Source: Candidatus Omnitrophota bacterium (GTDB lineage: Bacteria > Ratteibacteria > UBA8468 > B48-G9 > DSTR01). From it: a stretch of 20,970 nt of DNA. A program made the translations under genes and the position numbers. The notes beneath the pieces were generated by a model. The model had not been told where the DNA came from. It searched no databases and saw only the letters and a list, made by a program, of their open reading frames with translations. Below, piece after piece: positions 1 to 6,500 of the stretch. How positions within the stretch are numbered: the first letter of the stretch is position 1; every line of letters begins with the position of its first letter. The DNA lies in the NCBI GenBank assembly GCA_023818865.1, contig JAMWDF010000003.1:12701-33670 (forward strand), in the 5' to 3' direction.

Positions 1-1037
1 TTGTCTAATCGGCCGCTTTCTTCAGCCACAGAAACCATTTCCAGCACCGCCAGGGGAAAGAGAAGCCGCTGGCAAGCCAGTCCTCTTGCCAGGCTGACCC
101 CTGACTTTACTTCATCTATGGCTGTTTGAATTCCTTCAGACAGAAGCGTGTACCCAGCTGCCTCCCGGGAAACATTCAAAGCCGTCACCAGTGGCACTCC
201 TGAAGCCAAAAGAGTGCCAAAAACCCGGCAAAATCGGACCAGCGCCAGCCGGGCGAGTACTGGTCCCCAAAGAGGTAAGCTGAGCATAAATTTCTCTTTC
301 ACCTTCCGGCCTTTTTCGGTACTCATTCCCTGGCGGATTCCAGCGAAGATAACTGTTACTGCCGCTAACAACAAAAGACCATATCTGAGCAGAAACTGAC
401 TTAGCCTAACAATCCCGCGGGTGAGAACAGGCAGGGAGGCTCCGAACTCCGCGAAAATAGAGGAGAACCTTGGGATGAAGAAAACTAAGAGAAAAACCAT
501 TACCCCTGCGGCTAGAATACCCAACAAGAAAGGATAAATTAAGGCTGACCTAACCCGGTTTTTTAAGTCCTGCTCTCTTTCCTGAAAATCAGCTACCTGT
601 TCCAGTGCCAGATTAAGGAAGCCCCCTGTTTCTCCGGCTTGGACCATGGCTACACAAATTCGTGAAAATAGATTGGGCCACTTTGACAGGGCGCTGCTTA
701 AAGAGGAGCCACCAACCACTTCATCCCTAATGGCGGTCCACTGCTGACGGAGGGTGGGCGAGACTGTTTCCTTAACGATGATATTTAGGGCGCGACTGAG
801 AGAGACGCCTGCTGTCAAGAGATTAGCCAGTTGCCTTAAGAAAACTTCTGTTCCAGCTGAGCCGGTTCTACCTTTTTCTGTCTTTCCAGTCGCCTCATCA
901 GTGGCCAATTTGACCTCTACCGGCCGTAACCCTTTGCGACTCAATTCTTCAATTACAACAGGTTCACTGGGAGCCACCAATTTTCCTGAAATTAGTCCCC
1001 CTGTCTGATTCAGGGCATTATATTGATACACTGGCAT
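1..1037 (-). CDS. Type II secretion / type IV pilus inner-membrane platform protein (GspF/PilC family), 3' end outside window
   Basis: I translated this by hand from the ATG at 1037; the frame stays open to the window edge, giving 345 residues of a family that is usually about 400. It forms the inner-membrane platform that couples the assembly ATPase to pseudopilin or pilin polymerisation. Seen: the N-terminal MPVYQYNAL-type start; a first F domain with FLRQLANLLTAGVSL (residues 67-80) and VQAGETGG (132-139); hydrophobic segments at about 169-189 and 213-236; and a second F domain with FCRVFGTLLASGVPL (269-283) and the beginning of VAEESGRLD (337-345). The last transmembrane segment and C-terminus lie beyond the left edge. 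It starts 14 bases after the GspE stop with an AGGAAAG ribosome site, so it is the next gene of the same operon. Whether the system is a secretion system or a pilus cannot be told from these two genes. Confidence 0.95.
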   Translation of the reverse strand, partial: MPVYQYNALNQTGGLISGKLVAPSEPVVIEELSRKGLRPVEVKLATDEATGKTEKGRTGSAGTEVFLRQLANLLTAGVSLSRALNIIVKETVSPTLRQQWTAIRDEVVGGSSLSSALSKWPNLFSRICVAMVQAGETGGFLNLALEQVADFQEREQDLKNRVRSALIYPFLLGILAAGVMVFLLVFFIPRFSSIFAEFGASLPVLTRGIVRLSQFLLRYGLLLLAAVTVIFAGIRQGMSTEKGRKVKEKFMLSLPLWGPVLARLALVRFCRVFGTLLASGVPLVTALNVSREAAGYTLLSEGIQTAIDEVKSGVSLARGLACQRLLFPLAVLEMVSVAEESGRLD

Positions 1038-1051
1038 CTTAACTTTCCTGG

Positions 1052-2779
1052 TTAGATTGAAGACGGTTCAAATTCAAGGCCGTGGCCATTGACTTTTTCA
1101 TCTTTGGTCACCCGGAGGACTTCGTCCACTGTAGTCCGACCTTCCCGGACCACCCGCCAGCCATCCTCTCTCAAACTGCGCATTCCCTGGAGTAGACCAG
1201 CCTGCCTGATCCGTTGGGCGGAAGAGCGGGTAAGGATGAGGGAGCGAACTTGGTCATACACCGGGAGGAACTCAAAGATACCGGTGCGTCCCCAGTAGCC
1301 GGTTCCCTGGCAGGCCGAGCAACCCCGACCCCGGTAAAGTTTGGCCGGTAGTTCTTCCCCGAACCGTTTTCGGAGTAATTCCACTTCCTTGCCTGAAACC
1401 TCTTCTATACACTCCTGGCAGATCAATCTTACTAACCTTTGAGCAATCACGCCTTCTAAAGAAGAAGCAACCAGGTAGGGTTCCACTCCCATGTCCACCA
1501 ACCGGGTAGGGGCACTGGGCGCATCATTGGTATGCAGGGTGGAGAAAACCAGATGTCCGGTTAGGGAAGCCTGGACAGCAATCTCTGCGGTCTCCAGATC
1601 GCGAATTTCGCCAATGAGAATCACATCAGGGTCATGGCGGAGGACAGAGCGCAGTCCCCGAGCAAAGGTCAAACTAGTTTTTGTCTGAACCTGAATTTGG
1701 TTAATTCCTGGCAGGTGGTATTCTATCGGGTCTTCAATGGTAATTATTTTCCTTTCCATGGTATTGATTCTGGAGAGTCCGGCATAAAGAGTCGTTGTTT
1801 TACCACTTCCAGTGGGCCCGGTCACCAGAATGATTCCGTGGGGCAAATCGAGCAACCTGTCAAAGAGGTGGCGGTCGCGATCGCTCATTCCCAGTTCTGC
1901 TAGACCAAGAAGAGGAGCACTCCTGTCCAGCAATCTGAGGACGACAGCCTCGCCGTGCATCATTGGAATAACCGAAACTCTCACATCTATCTCCCGGCCA
2001 GTGACCATGAGTTTTATCCGGCCGTCCTGGGGGAGTCGTTTTTCAGCGATATCCAAAGAACTCAGGATTTTTAAACGGGAAACAATGGCTGCCTGGAATC
2101 GTCTGATTTCAGCCGGAATAGCCGCGGCTTGGAGAACCCCATCAATTCGGTACCTCACCCGCAATTCGTTTTCAAACGGTTCAAAATGGACATCTGTGGC
2201 TCGTAATTCAATCGCTTCTTTGAGTATCTGATTGACAAATCTGATAATGGAAGCATCCTCAGCCGCAGCGGAAAGGTCAACTCCACTTTCCATTTCCTCA
2301 GCCAGGACAGTGACCGGAGTTTCCTCACTATCGGAAATCAAGGATTGGACTGTATCGGCTCCTACCCCCAGCAGTTTCTTGAGTGCTTGTTCAATCTTCG
2401 GCCCAGGAGCCAGGACTGGTCTCACTTCCTGATTAAGATAAACCCGGAGTTCATCAATCCCGGTCTGATCAAAAACCCGGTTGGTTGCCACCAGCACTAC
2501 ACCAGCCTCTTCTTTCAATGGCAAGATTTTTCTTTCAAGGAGAAGGTGAACCGGAAAATTCTTCAGGTACTCCCGAGAAGGCAACTGGTCTTCCAGACTG
2601 AGATAATCCAGTTCCATCTCAGAAGCAAGAATTTGGAGCCATTGCTCCTCAGAAAGACGAGAAGCCTCTTTCAAACATTCATCCAGGGGGATACCATTCA
2701 TAACTGCTGCCCGGACCTTTTCCAGGGCAGGAGCCTCCAGGTATCCCCCTTCTTGCAAGCGACTGAGAATATTTTGCAT
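1052..2779 (-). CDS. Type II secretion / type IV pilus assembly ATPase (GspE/PilB family)
   Basis: A hexameric cytoplasmic ATPase that powers pseudopilus or pilus assembly. The 575-residue protein has the full family layout. An N-terminal MshEN/T2SSE_N-type region covers about 1-140. The catalytic half contains Walker A GPTGSGKTT (321-329), the Asp box ITIEDPIEYH (346-355), Walker B VILIGEIRD (386-394), and the His box LTGHLVFSTLHTNDA (406-420). A zinc tetracysteine is also present: C454, C457, C487 and C490. Length and the presence of all four cysteines agree with an intact assembly ATPase, not a PilT-type retraction ATPase. The ATG at 2779 is 12 bases after the stop of the LTXXQ gene, and a GAGGT ribosome site overlaps that stop. 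The gspF/pilC gene follows directly, so the operon order is LTXXQ gene, E, F. No truncation or odd residue is seen. Confidence 0.97.
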   Translation of the reverse strand: MQNILSRLQEGGYLEAPALEKVRAAVMNGIPLDECLKEASRLSEEQWLQILASEMELDYLSLEDQLPSREYLKNFPVHLLLERKILPLKEEAGVVLVATNRVFDQTGIDELRVYLNQEVRPVLAPGPKIEQALKKLLGVGADTVQSLISDSEETPVTVLAEEMESGVDLSAAAEDASIIRFVNQILKEAIELRATDVHFEPFENELRVRYRIDGVLQAAAIPAEIRRFQAAIVSRLKILSSLDIAEKRLPQDGRIKLMVTGREIDVRVSVIPMMHGEAVVLRLLDRSAPLLGLAELGMSDRDRHLFDRLLDLPHGIILVTGPTGSGKTTTLYAGLSRINTMERKIITIEDPIEYHLPGINQIQVQTKTSLTFARGLRSVLRHDPDVILIGEIRDLETAEIAVQASLTGHLVFSTLHTNDAPSAPTRLVDMGVEPYLVASSLEGVIAQRLVRLICQECIEEVSGKEVELLRKRFGEELPAKLYRGRGCSACQGTGYWGRTGIFEFLPVYDQVRSLILTRSSAQRIRQAGLLQGMRSLREDGWRVVREGRTTVDEVLRVTKDEKVNGHGLEFEPSSI

Positions 2780-2791
2780 CCCCGAGCTACC

Positions 2792-3355
2792 TCATTCTAG
2801 CAACCCCATTAACACTAGTTGGGCCTCCTGCCGCGGAGTAAGAATTTCCTTTAAAGCAGCCTGGGCTTCTGAGAGCTCTTTTTTGGCTTTCTGTCTGGTT
2901 TCCCGGAGAGCGGTCAGCTTAGCATTGATTTCCGCCGGCTTGCTTTCCTTATTAGCCAGGACACTTTCTAACTCTGAGGCAGCTTTCTGGACCGGGCTCA
3001 TTTCCTGAGAAGCGGTTTGTCCAGAAGGTGTTCCCGGCCGTTCTCCGCTCCACCAGGGGCCCATCATCCGCATCGCAGTGGCTTGCCGGGAAAGAGTCAT
3101 CACTTTTTCCAGCCGGGGCTGAATAACTTTCCACTCCTCATCTGAAGGCTGGAGTCTCTCCTTAATGTTTTCCATCCAGCGTTGTCTCATCTGTTCCGGG
3201 TTCCACTGAGGCCGGGCGCCGCGTTGGCCAGCCTGATTTTGTTCCCGTCTTCTTTCTCGGTGCTGGTTTTCACCACTCTGTTGTTGAGCTCTTCCTCCGA
3301 CTGTCCAAAACCCGATAAGCATTATCACCAGCAGCCTCAGCATTTTCTTTATCAT
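2792..3355 (-). CDS. Exported LTXXQ-motif (Spy/CpxP-like) protein, 187 aa
   Basis: The product has an N-terminal signal peptide (residues 1-23, MIKKMLRLL... then GGRAQ). A very basic, Gln/Arg-rich low-complexity stretch follows (24-50). Then comes a helical domain with RLQPSDEEWKVIQPRLEKV (67-85) and a second helical hairpin ending in EILTPRQEAQLVLMGLL (170-186). The LTPRQ core at 172-176 is the LTXXQ signature of periplasmic Spy/CpxP-type chaperone or stress-sensor proteins, which are known to bind unfolded proteins or sensor kinases. The function here is inferred only at family level. The start has a consensus AAGGAGG ribosome site six bases upstream, with a stem-loop just before it. It is the first gene of the operon that continues into gspE and gspF, which suggests a role in envelope protein export or pilus assembly rather than a general stress role; this is inference. 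Confidence 0.85.
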   Translation of the reverse strand: MIKKMLRLLVIMLIGFWTVGGRAQQQSGENQHRERRREQNQAGQRGARPQWNPEQMRQRWMENIKERLQPSDEEWKVIQPRLEKVMTLSRQATAMRMMGPWWSGERPGTPSGQTASQEMSPVQKAASELESVLANKESKPAEINAKLTALRETRQKAKKELSEAQAALKEILTPRQEAQLVLMGLLE

Positions 3356-3373
3356 TTTAAACCTCCTTAGTTA

Positions 3374-3394
3374 GAAACTGCTCCAACCAGTTTC
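3374..3394 (-). promoter_or_regulatory. Stem-loop in the 5' leader of the LTXXQ-gspE-gspF operon
   Basis: A perfect 7-bp inverted repeat, GAAACTG and CAGTTTC, with a 7-base loop. It ends five bases before the AAGGAGG ribosome site (3362-3368) of the LTXXQ gene. It has no following T tract on the minus strand, so it is not a terminator. It could affect mRNA stability or ribosome access. The repeat is seen directly; the role is inference. Confidence 0.45.
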
Positions 3395-3415
3395 TTGTAT
3401 GCCTGATTTTGTTCT

Positions 3416-3444
3416 ATTTTCCACCTCCTTGTCAGTAGTGTCAA
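3416..3444 (-). promoter_or_regulatory. Candidate sigma-70-type promoter of the LTXXQ-gspE-gspF operon
   Basis: On the minus strand a consensus -35 box TTGACA (3444-3439) is followed after 17 bases by GAAAAT (3421-3416), which matches four of six -10 positions. Initiation would fall near 3409, giving a leader of about 54 bases that contains the stem-loop. A ribosome-site-like AAGGAGGTG (3430-3422) lies inside this spacer and would not be transcribed from this promoter. Confidence 0.45.
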
Positions 3445-3511
3445 AGGACTTGGTCCATTCTCTAACTTTCACTTGTTTAAACAATTTAAGGGAGGAGAAA
3501 GTTGCGGGCGG

Positions 3512-3543
3512 AAAAAGAAAAAATGGGGACTATTTCTTACCCA
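3512..3543 (-). terminator. Weak terminator candidate after the aldolase gene
   Basis: In the minus-strand transcript a short TGGG (3543-3540) can pair with CCCA (3527-3524). It is followed by a T-rich run broken by one C (3523-3512). It lies 17 bases past the aldolase stop. The stem is only four base pairs with a 12-base loop, so this is a weak candidate. Confidence 0.3.
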
Positions 3544-3559
3544 GAAGCCTTAACAACCA

Positions 3560-4207
3560 CTATCGGTTTCTAAAACGGCTAATTTCTGTCACAAATTTTC
3601 TCGCCAACTCAGTAATTCCCTGAAAATCTCTTTGTTTCAAAAGATGACGGGAAACCAAATTACCCCCGGCTGCCACCGCATAACTTCCAGCTTTGATGAA
3701 ATCAGCCACATTCTCTGCTTCCACCCCACCAGTGGGTAAAAGTCTCACCTGGGGTAACGGAGCCAGCAATGCTCGGATATAATCTGGCCCGCCAAGGGAA
3801 GCCGGGAAAATCTTGACAAGGTCTGCCCCAGCCTGCCAGGCAGTGATTACTTCTGTCGGCGTAAATGCGCCTGGGATGACTATTTTTGAGTAGCGACGAC
3901 ACAGTTCAATCACCCTGGAATTGATGGCTGGACTGACTACAAATTCCGCTCCGGAAAGGATAGTCAATCTGGCGGTTTCTGCATCCAGGACGCTGCCAGC
4001 TCCGATTACAGAATTCTTCTGACTGGCCGCCAGGTCTTCTATGGTCTTCAGAGCACCTGGGGTGGTCATAGTCACTTCAATAAAGATAATTCCGCCCTCA
4101 GCCAGGGCGGCCGCTGCTTCTTTGAGTTTGCCCGGGTCATCTGCCCTCATCACCGCTACCACCCCGGAATGCCACAATTTTTCTAAAAAAGCAATCTTAT
4201 TATCCAT
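3560..4207 (-). CDS. 2-keto-3-deoxy-6-phosphogluconate-type aldolase (KDPG/KHG/KDPGal aldolase family)
   Basis: A class I aldolase of the Entner-Doudoroff and related sugar-acid pathways, splitting 2-keto-3-deoxy-6-phosphogluconate (or the galactonate form) to pyruvate and glyceraldehyde-3-phosphate in the cytoplasm. The 215-residue product matches the family length. Seen: AVMRADDP at 18-25; the catalytic Glu in IEVTMTTP (Glu44); GAGSVLDAE (69-77); the Schiff-base Lys in LVKIFPA (Lys132); and the phosphate-binding LLPTGGVEAENV (156-167). I chose the ATG at 4207 because it has a GGGGAG ribosome site four bases upstream and gives the normal N-terminus; an upstream in-frame start at 4240 would add 11 residues with no such site. 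The arginine after the catalytic Glu in the E. coli enzyme (Arg49) is Thr here, so the exact substrate is uncertain. No sugar-acid kinase or dehydratase gene is nearby. Confidence 0.9.
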   Translation of the reverse strand: MDNKIAFLEKLWHSGVVAVMRADDPGKLKEAAAALAEGGIIFIEVTMTTPGALKTIEDLAASQKNSVIGAGSVLDAETARLTILSGAEFVVSPAINSRVIELCRRYSKIVIPGAFTPTEVITAWQAGADLVKIFPASLGGPDYIRALLAPLPQVRLLPTGGVEAENVADFIKAGSYAVAAGGNLVSRHLLKQRDFQGITELARKFVTEISRFRNR

Positions 4208-4286
4208 TGTTCTCCCCTTGTTTATTTCCTGCCCCAGCAATGTTAAAGCATTCTCTCCTTTCAGTCAACCAACTGTCTCCTTGAAG

Positions 4287-4334
4287 TTGACACGCTGAGG
4301 GCAGATTTGTTAAACTAAGAAAAATCTGTGTCAA
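4287..4334. promoter_or_regulatory. Nested inverted repeats in a divergent promoter region
   Basis: An outer repeat TTGACAC (4287-4293) and GTGTCAA (4328-4334) encloses an inner repeat CAGATTT (4302-4308) and AAATCTG (4322-4328). Each arm of the outer repeat is a consensus -35 box reading inward. Plus strand: TTGACA, 18 bases, TAAACT (4311-4316). Minus strand: TTGACA (4334-4329), 16 bases, TAACAA (4312-4307). The region lies between the aldolase gene (minus) and the LysM hydrolase gene (plus), so it may hold overlapping divergent promoters or an operator. Repeats are seen directly; promoter activity is inferred. Confidence 0.45.
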
Positions 4335-4340
4335 ATAATT

Positions 4341-4346
4341 TATAAT
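4341..4346 (+). promoter_or_regulatory. Consensus -10 box upstream of the LysM-NlpC/P60 gene
   Basis: A perfect TATAAT 31 bases before the ATG at 4377. No good -35 box lies 16-18 bases upstream, so it may need an activator or may be an alternative to the promoter in the inverted-repeat region. Initiation near 4353 would leave a 24-base leader with a purine-rich ribosome site. Confidence 0.4.
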
Positions 4347-4376
4347 CTGGTCGCTGGAGAGGGGGAGGGAATCATA

Positions 4377-5282
4377 ATGAAACAACAGAACCAATTACTG
4401 TTAGCTGTTTTATTTCTTCTGGCGGGACTACTTCAGGCGGAAGAATATACGGTAGTAAAGGGAGATAATCTTTACTCTATTGCCCGAAGGTTTGGCACCA
4501 CGGTGGCCGAATTAAAGAAACTGAATAATCTTTCTACCAATAAGCTTTCCATTGGACAGATTCTTACAATCACGCCGGCGGAAAAAGAAACGGAAACAAC
4601 TTACCAGGCTGGGTCGCAGTACCAGGCAGAGACAGTTTATCATCGGGTGAGACCTGGAGAAACCCTCTCTGCCATTGCCAGAAGATACCAGATGAGTGTT
4701 GCCCAGCTCCAGAAGTTTAACAACATTAATGGTTCCCTAATTAAGCCTGGTCAGCGGCTTCTCATAAGCAAAAGTTGGTCAAGGCAGCCTCAGCCAAACG
4801 AGCCAGTTCTGGAAGTGGCCGAAGCTACTCCCTCAGAGACCGAAATGAAAATGCTATCTTCTTTGCCTCCAGAAAACAAAATTAGCCAGGTCGTTGAGCA
4901 TGCCATGGCCTTCCTAGGAACACCTTATCGTTTAGGGGGAACAAATGACCGGGGAATTGACTGCTCTGGCCTGGTAAAAAGAGTTTTTGCCAATGTTGGG
5001 GTGAAGCTTCCGCGGACCGCCAGAGAACAGTATCAACAAGGAGAAGCCGTCCCCCTCACTAAGTTAAGCGCTGGCGACTTGCTCTTTTTTTCTTCGCTGA
5101 AAAGTTTGCGGCCGACCCATGTGGCTCTTTACCTGGGCAATGGTTTGATTATTCATGCCAGCCGGGAAGCAAGGAAGGTGGTAATTGGTAGTTTTGATCG
5201 TTCGGGTTACCTCAAAAACAGGTTTGTAGGTGCTCGGAGAATTATCGGGTCTGAAGAGGCAGAAACTACCGCTGTTCCTTAA
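4377..5282 (+). CDS. Exported peptidoglycan hydrolase: two LysM domains plus NlpC/P60 endopeptidase
   Basis: The protein has a signal peptide (1-21). Two LysM peptidoglycan-binding domains follow: YTVVKGDNLYSIARRFG through GQILTITP (24-67) and YHRVRPGETLSAIARRY through GQRLLI (88-130). A linker (131-165) leads to a C-terminal NlpC/P60 domain (about 168-291). Catalytic residues are visible as Cys196 in GIDCSGLV, His248 in THVALYLG and His260 in LIIHAS, so the enzyme looks active. By family it cleaves stem-peptide bonds (D-Glu to diamino acid) of peptidoglycan in the periplasm. The ATG at 4377 follows a strong GAGGGGGAGGG stretch with about eight bases spacing. The CapA-like gene begins ten bases after its stop, so the two are probably one transcript. 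No odd residue is seen. Confidence 0.93.
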   Translation: MKQQNQLLLAVLFLLAGLLQAEEYTVVKGDNLYSIARRFGTTVAELKKLNNLSTNKLSIGQILTITPAEKETETTYQAGSQYQAETVYHRVRPGETLSAIARRYQMSVAQLQKFNNINGSLIKPGQRLLISKSWSRQPQPNEPVLEVAEATPSETEMKMLSSLPPENKISQVVEHAMAFLGTPYRLGGTNDRGIDCSGLVKRVFANVGVKLPRTAREQYQQGEAVPLTKLSAGDLLFFSSLKSLRPTHVALYLGNGLIIHASREARKVVIGSFDRSGYLKNRFVGARRIIGSEEAETTAVP

Positions 5283-5292
5283 GTCGTTTTCT

Positions 5293-6363
5293 ATGTTTTC
5301 CCCACGGTTTAGGCTAAAGATTATCTGTTTTTGTGGCCTGGCTAGTTACTTTTTGACTTTCCTCTTTCGGCAACAGCCGACTAGGAAAACCTCGGCTGCC
5401 CGGCCTAAGACAATTATTTTTGCGGCAGTTGGAGATATCATGATGGGTAGCAATTATCCGGAAAATTTTCTTCCTCCAGCTGACGGCCGCGACCTTTTTT
5501 CTGAGGCTTCGTATTACCTTTCCCAGGCGGATATTACTTTTGGCAACTTGGAAGGTCCTCTCACTGAAAAGAGTAAATGTTCCAAGGACCCCAGCCAGCC
5601 AAATACTTTTGTTTTCCGAACACCACCCAGGTTTGCTCGGAATCTGGCAAGGTCTGGTTTTGATGTTTTATCCCTGGCTAACAACCACAGCCGCGATTTT
5701 GGCCGGGAAGGGTTGGCTGATACTAAAAAGGCCCTTCGGGTTTGGGGAATGATAGGTCTGGAGGAAGGAGAAATAGCTTATTGCCAGGTGAAAGGGATTA
5801 AGGTTGGCCTGGTGGCTTTTTCTTTCAGTCCTTCTCCTTTTTCTATTAGTCGACCAGAAGCAGCCCTATGTTTAATCCAAAAACAGGCAGAGCAGTGTGA
5901 TATTCTCCTGGTTTCTTTTCACGCAGGCCGAGAAGGACCAACGGCTCTTCACCTGAGTGAGAAAGAAGAGTTTTACTGTGGGGAAAATAGAGGTTCGGTT
6001 ATAAATTTGGGCAGGGAAGCGATTAAACGGGGGGCGGACCTGGTAATTATGCATGGCCCCCATGTCCCCCGGGCGATGGAAGTTTATCAGGGCCGGTTGA
6101 TTGCTTACAGTTTGGGAAACTTTTGCTTCTATGGTTCCTCTTGCCTCAAATATCCGATGAATTTATCACCTCTTTTGCTAGCAGAACTGGATGGCACCGG
6201 GAGGTTGGTAAAAACAGCCATTATTTCCTTTAAGCAGCTGCCCCCCGGTTGGCCTAAACGAGACAGGAAGGAGCAGGTTCTTTCATTGACTCGGCGTCTT
6301 TCTTGTGAAGATTTAAACCAGCCAGAGACATTTATCAACAGTGGTCTTGACTTTTTCCGCTAA
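5293..6363 (+). CDS. CapA/PgsA-family metallophosphatase-like protein, membrane-anchored
   Basis: The family is named after the poly-gamma-glutamate capsule protein CapA/PgsA and has a calcineurin-like metal-binding fold. The biochemical role of most members is not settled. In the 356-residue form there is a hydrophobic signal anchor (about 8-26) and the family motifs: AAVGDIMMGSN with Asp48, FGNLEGPLT with Glu87, LSLANNHSRDFG (127-137), LVSFHAGREG with His210, and VIMHGPHVPRAMEVYQGRLIAYSLGNF (251-277). These put the catalytic face outside the cytoplasm. The start is uncertain: the ATG at 5293 lacks a clear ribosome site, and a GTG at 5230, inside the NlpC/P60 gene, is in frame. I prefer 5293 because it puts the signal anchor at the N-terminus. 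It is probably translationally coupled to the hydrolase. No capB/capC genes accompany it, so a capsule role should not be assumed. Confidence 0.87.
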   Translation: MFSPRFRLKIICFCGLASYFLTFLFRQQPTRKTSAARPKTIIFAAVGDIMMGSNYPENFLPPADGRDLFSEASYYLSQADITFGNLEGPLTEKSKCSKDPSQPNTFVFRTPPRFARNLARSGFDVLSLANNHSRDFGREGLADTKKALRVWGMIGLEEGEIAYCQVKGIKVGLVAFSFSPSPFSISRPEAALCLIQKQAEQCDILLVSFHAGREGPTALHLSEKEEFYCGENRGSVINLGREAIKRGADLVIMHGPHVPRAMEVYQGRLIAYSLGNFCFYGSSCLKYPMNLSPLLLAELDGTGRLVKTAIISFKQLPPGWPKRDRKEQVLSLTRRLSCEDLNQPETFINSGLDFFR

Positions 6364-6376
6364 GTGGCAGTAACAT
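6347..6376 (+). promoter_or_regulatory. Candidate tRNA-Gly promoter inside the end of the CapA-like gene
   Basis: TTGACT (6347-6352), 18 bases, then TAACAT (6371-6376). Initiation would fall near 6383, four bases before the mature tRNA 5' end at 6387. The -35 box lies inside the last codons of the CapA-like gene. Confidence 0.45.
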
Positions 6377-6386
6377 ATCATCAGAT

Positions 6387-6457
6387 GCGGGATTAACTCA
6401 GGGGTAGAGTACGAGCTTCCCAAGCTCGGAGCACGGGTTCGAATCCCGTATCCCGCT
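6387..6457 (+). tRNA. tRNA-Gly, anticodon CCC
   Basis: A complete 71-base cloverleaf. The acceptor is GCGGGAT (6387-6393) pairing with ATCCCGC (6450-6456), with U as the discriminator base (6457), as is usual for bacterial tRNA-Gly. The D arm holds AGGGGTA. The anticodon stem CGAGC/GCTCG encloses the loop TTCCCAA, with anticodon CCC at 6419-6421 reading GGG. The variable loop has four bases. The T arm is ACGGG-TTCGAAT-CCCGT (6433-6449). The CCA end is not encoded. It sits alone between the CapA-like gene and the esterase gene; there is no sign of an integrated element next to it. Confidence 0.96.
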
Positions 6458-6460
6458 TAA

Positions 6461-6486
6461 TTTTTCCTCAGGCAAATAGGGAAAAA
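6461..6486 (+). terminator. Hairpin just after tRNA-Gly
   Basis: TTTTTCC (6461-6467) can pair with GGAAAAA (6480-6486) across a 12-base loop. The T run directly after the tRNA could end its transcription, but a T-rich left arm without a following T tract is not a classic intrinsic terminator. It could also be the leader structure of the esterase gene, whose ribosome site starts six bases later. Confidence 0.3.
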
Positions 6487-6500
6487 CGTCAAGAGGGAAA

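Noticed and set aside
148..1008. Plus-strand open frames of 83-84 codons across this region
   Set aside because: They lie opposite the GspF/PilC gene, which has clear family motifs on the minus strand; the products are low-complexity and match nothing.
1089..2800. Several plus-strand open frames of 65-151 codons
   Set aside because: Antisense shadows of the well-supported GspE gene.
3371..3424. A 17-codon GTG frame upstream of the LTXXQ gene
   Set aside because: The ribosome-site-like GGAG directly abuts the GTG, leaving no spacing, and it would lie partly upstream of the predicted transcript start.
3399..3623. A 74-codon plus-strand frame
   Set aside because: It covers the intergenic promoter region and the antisense end of the aldolase gene, has no ribosome site and looks non-protein-like.
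6387..6500. Integration site at the tRNA-Gly 3' end
   Set aside because: No integrase gene and no repeat of the tRNA 3' end was noticed downstream within the window.
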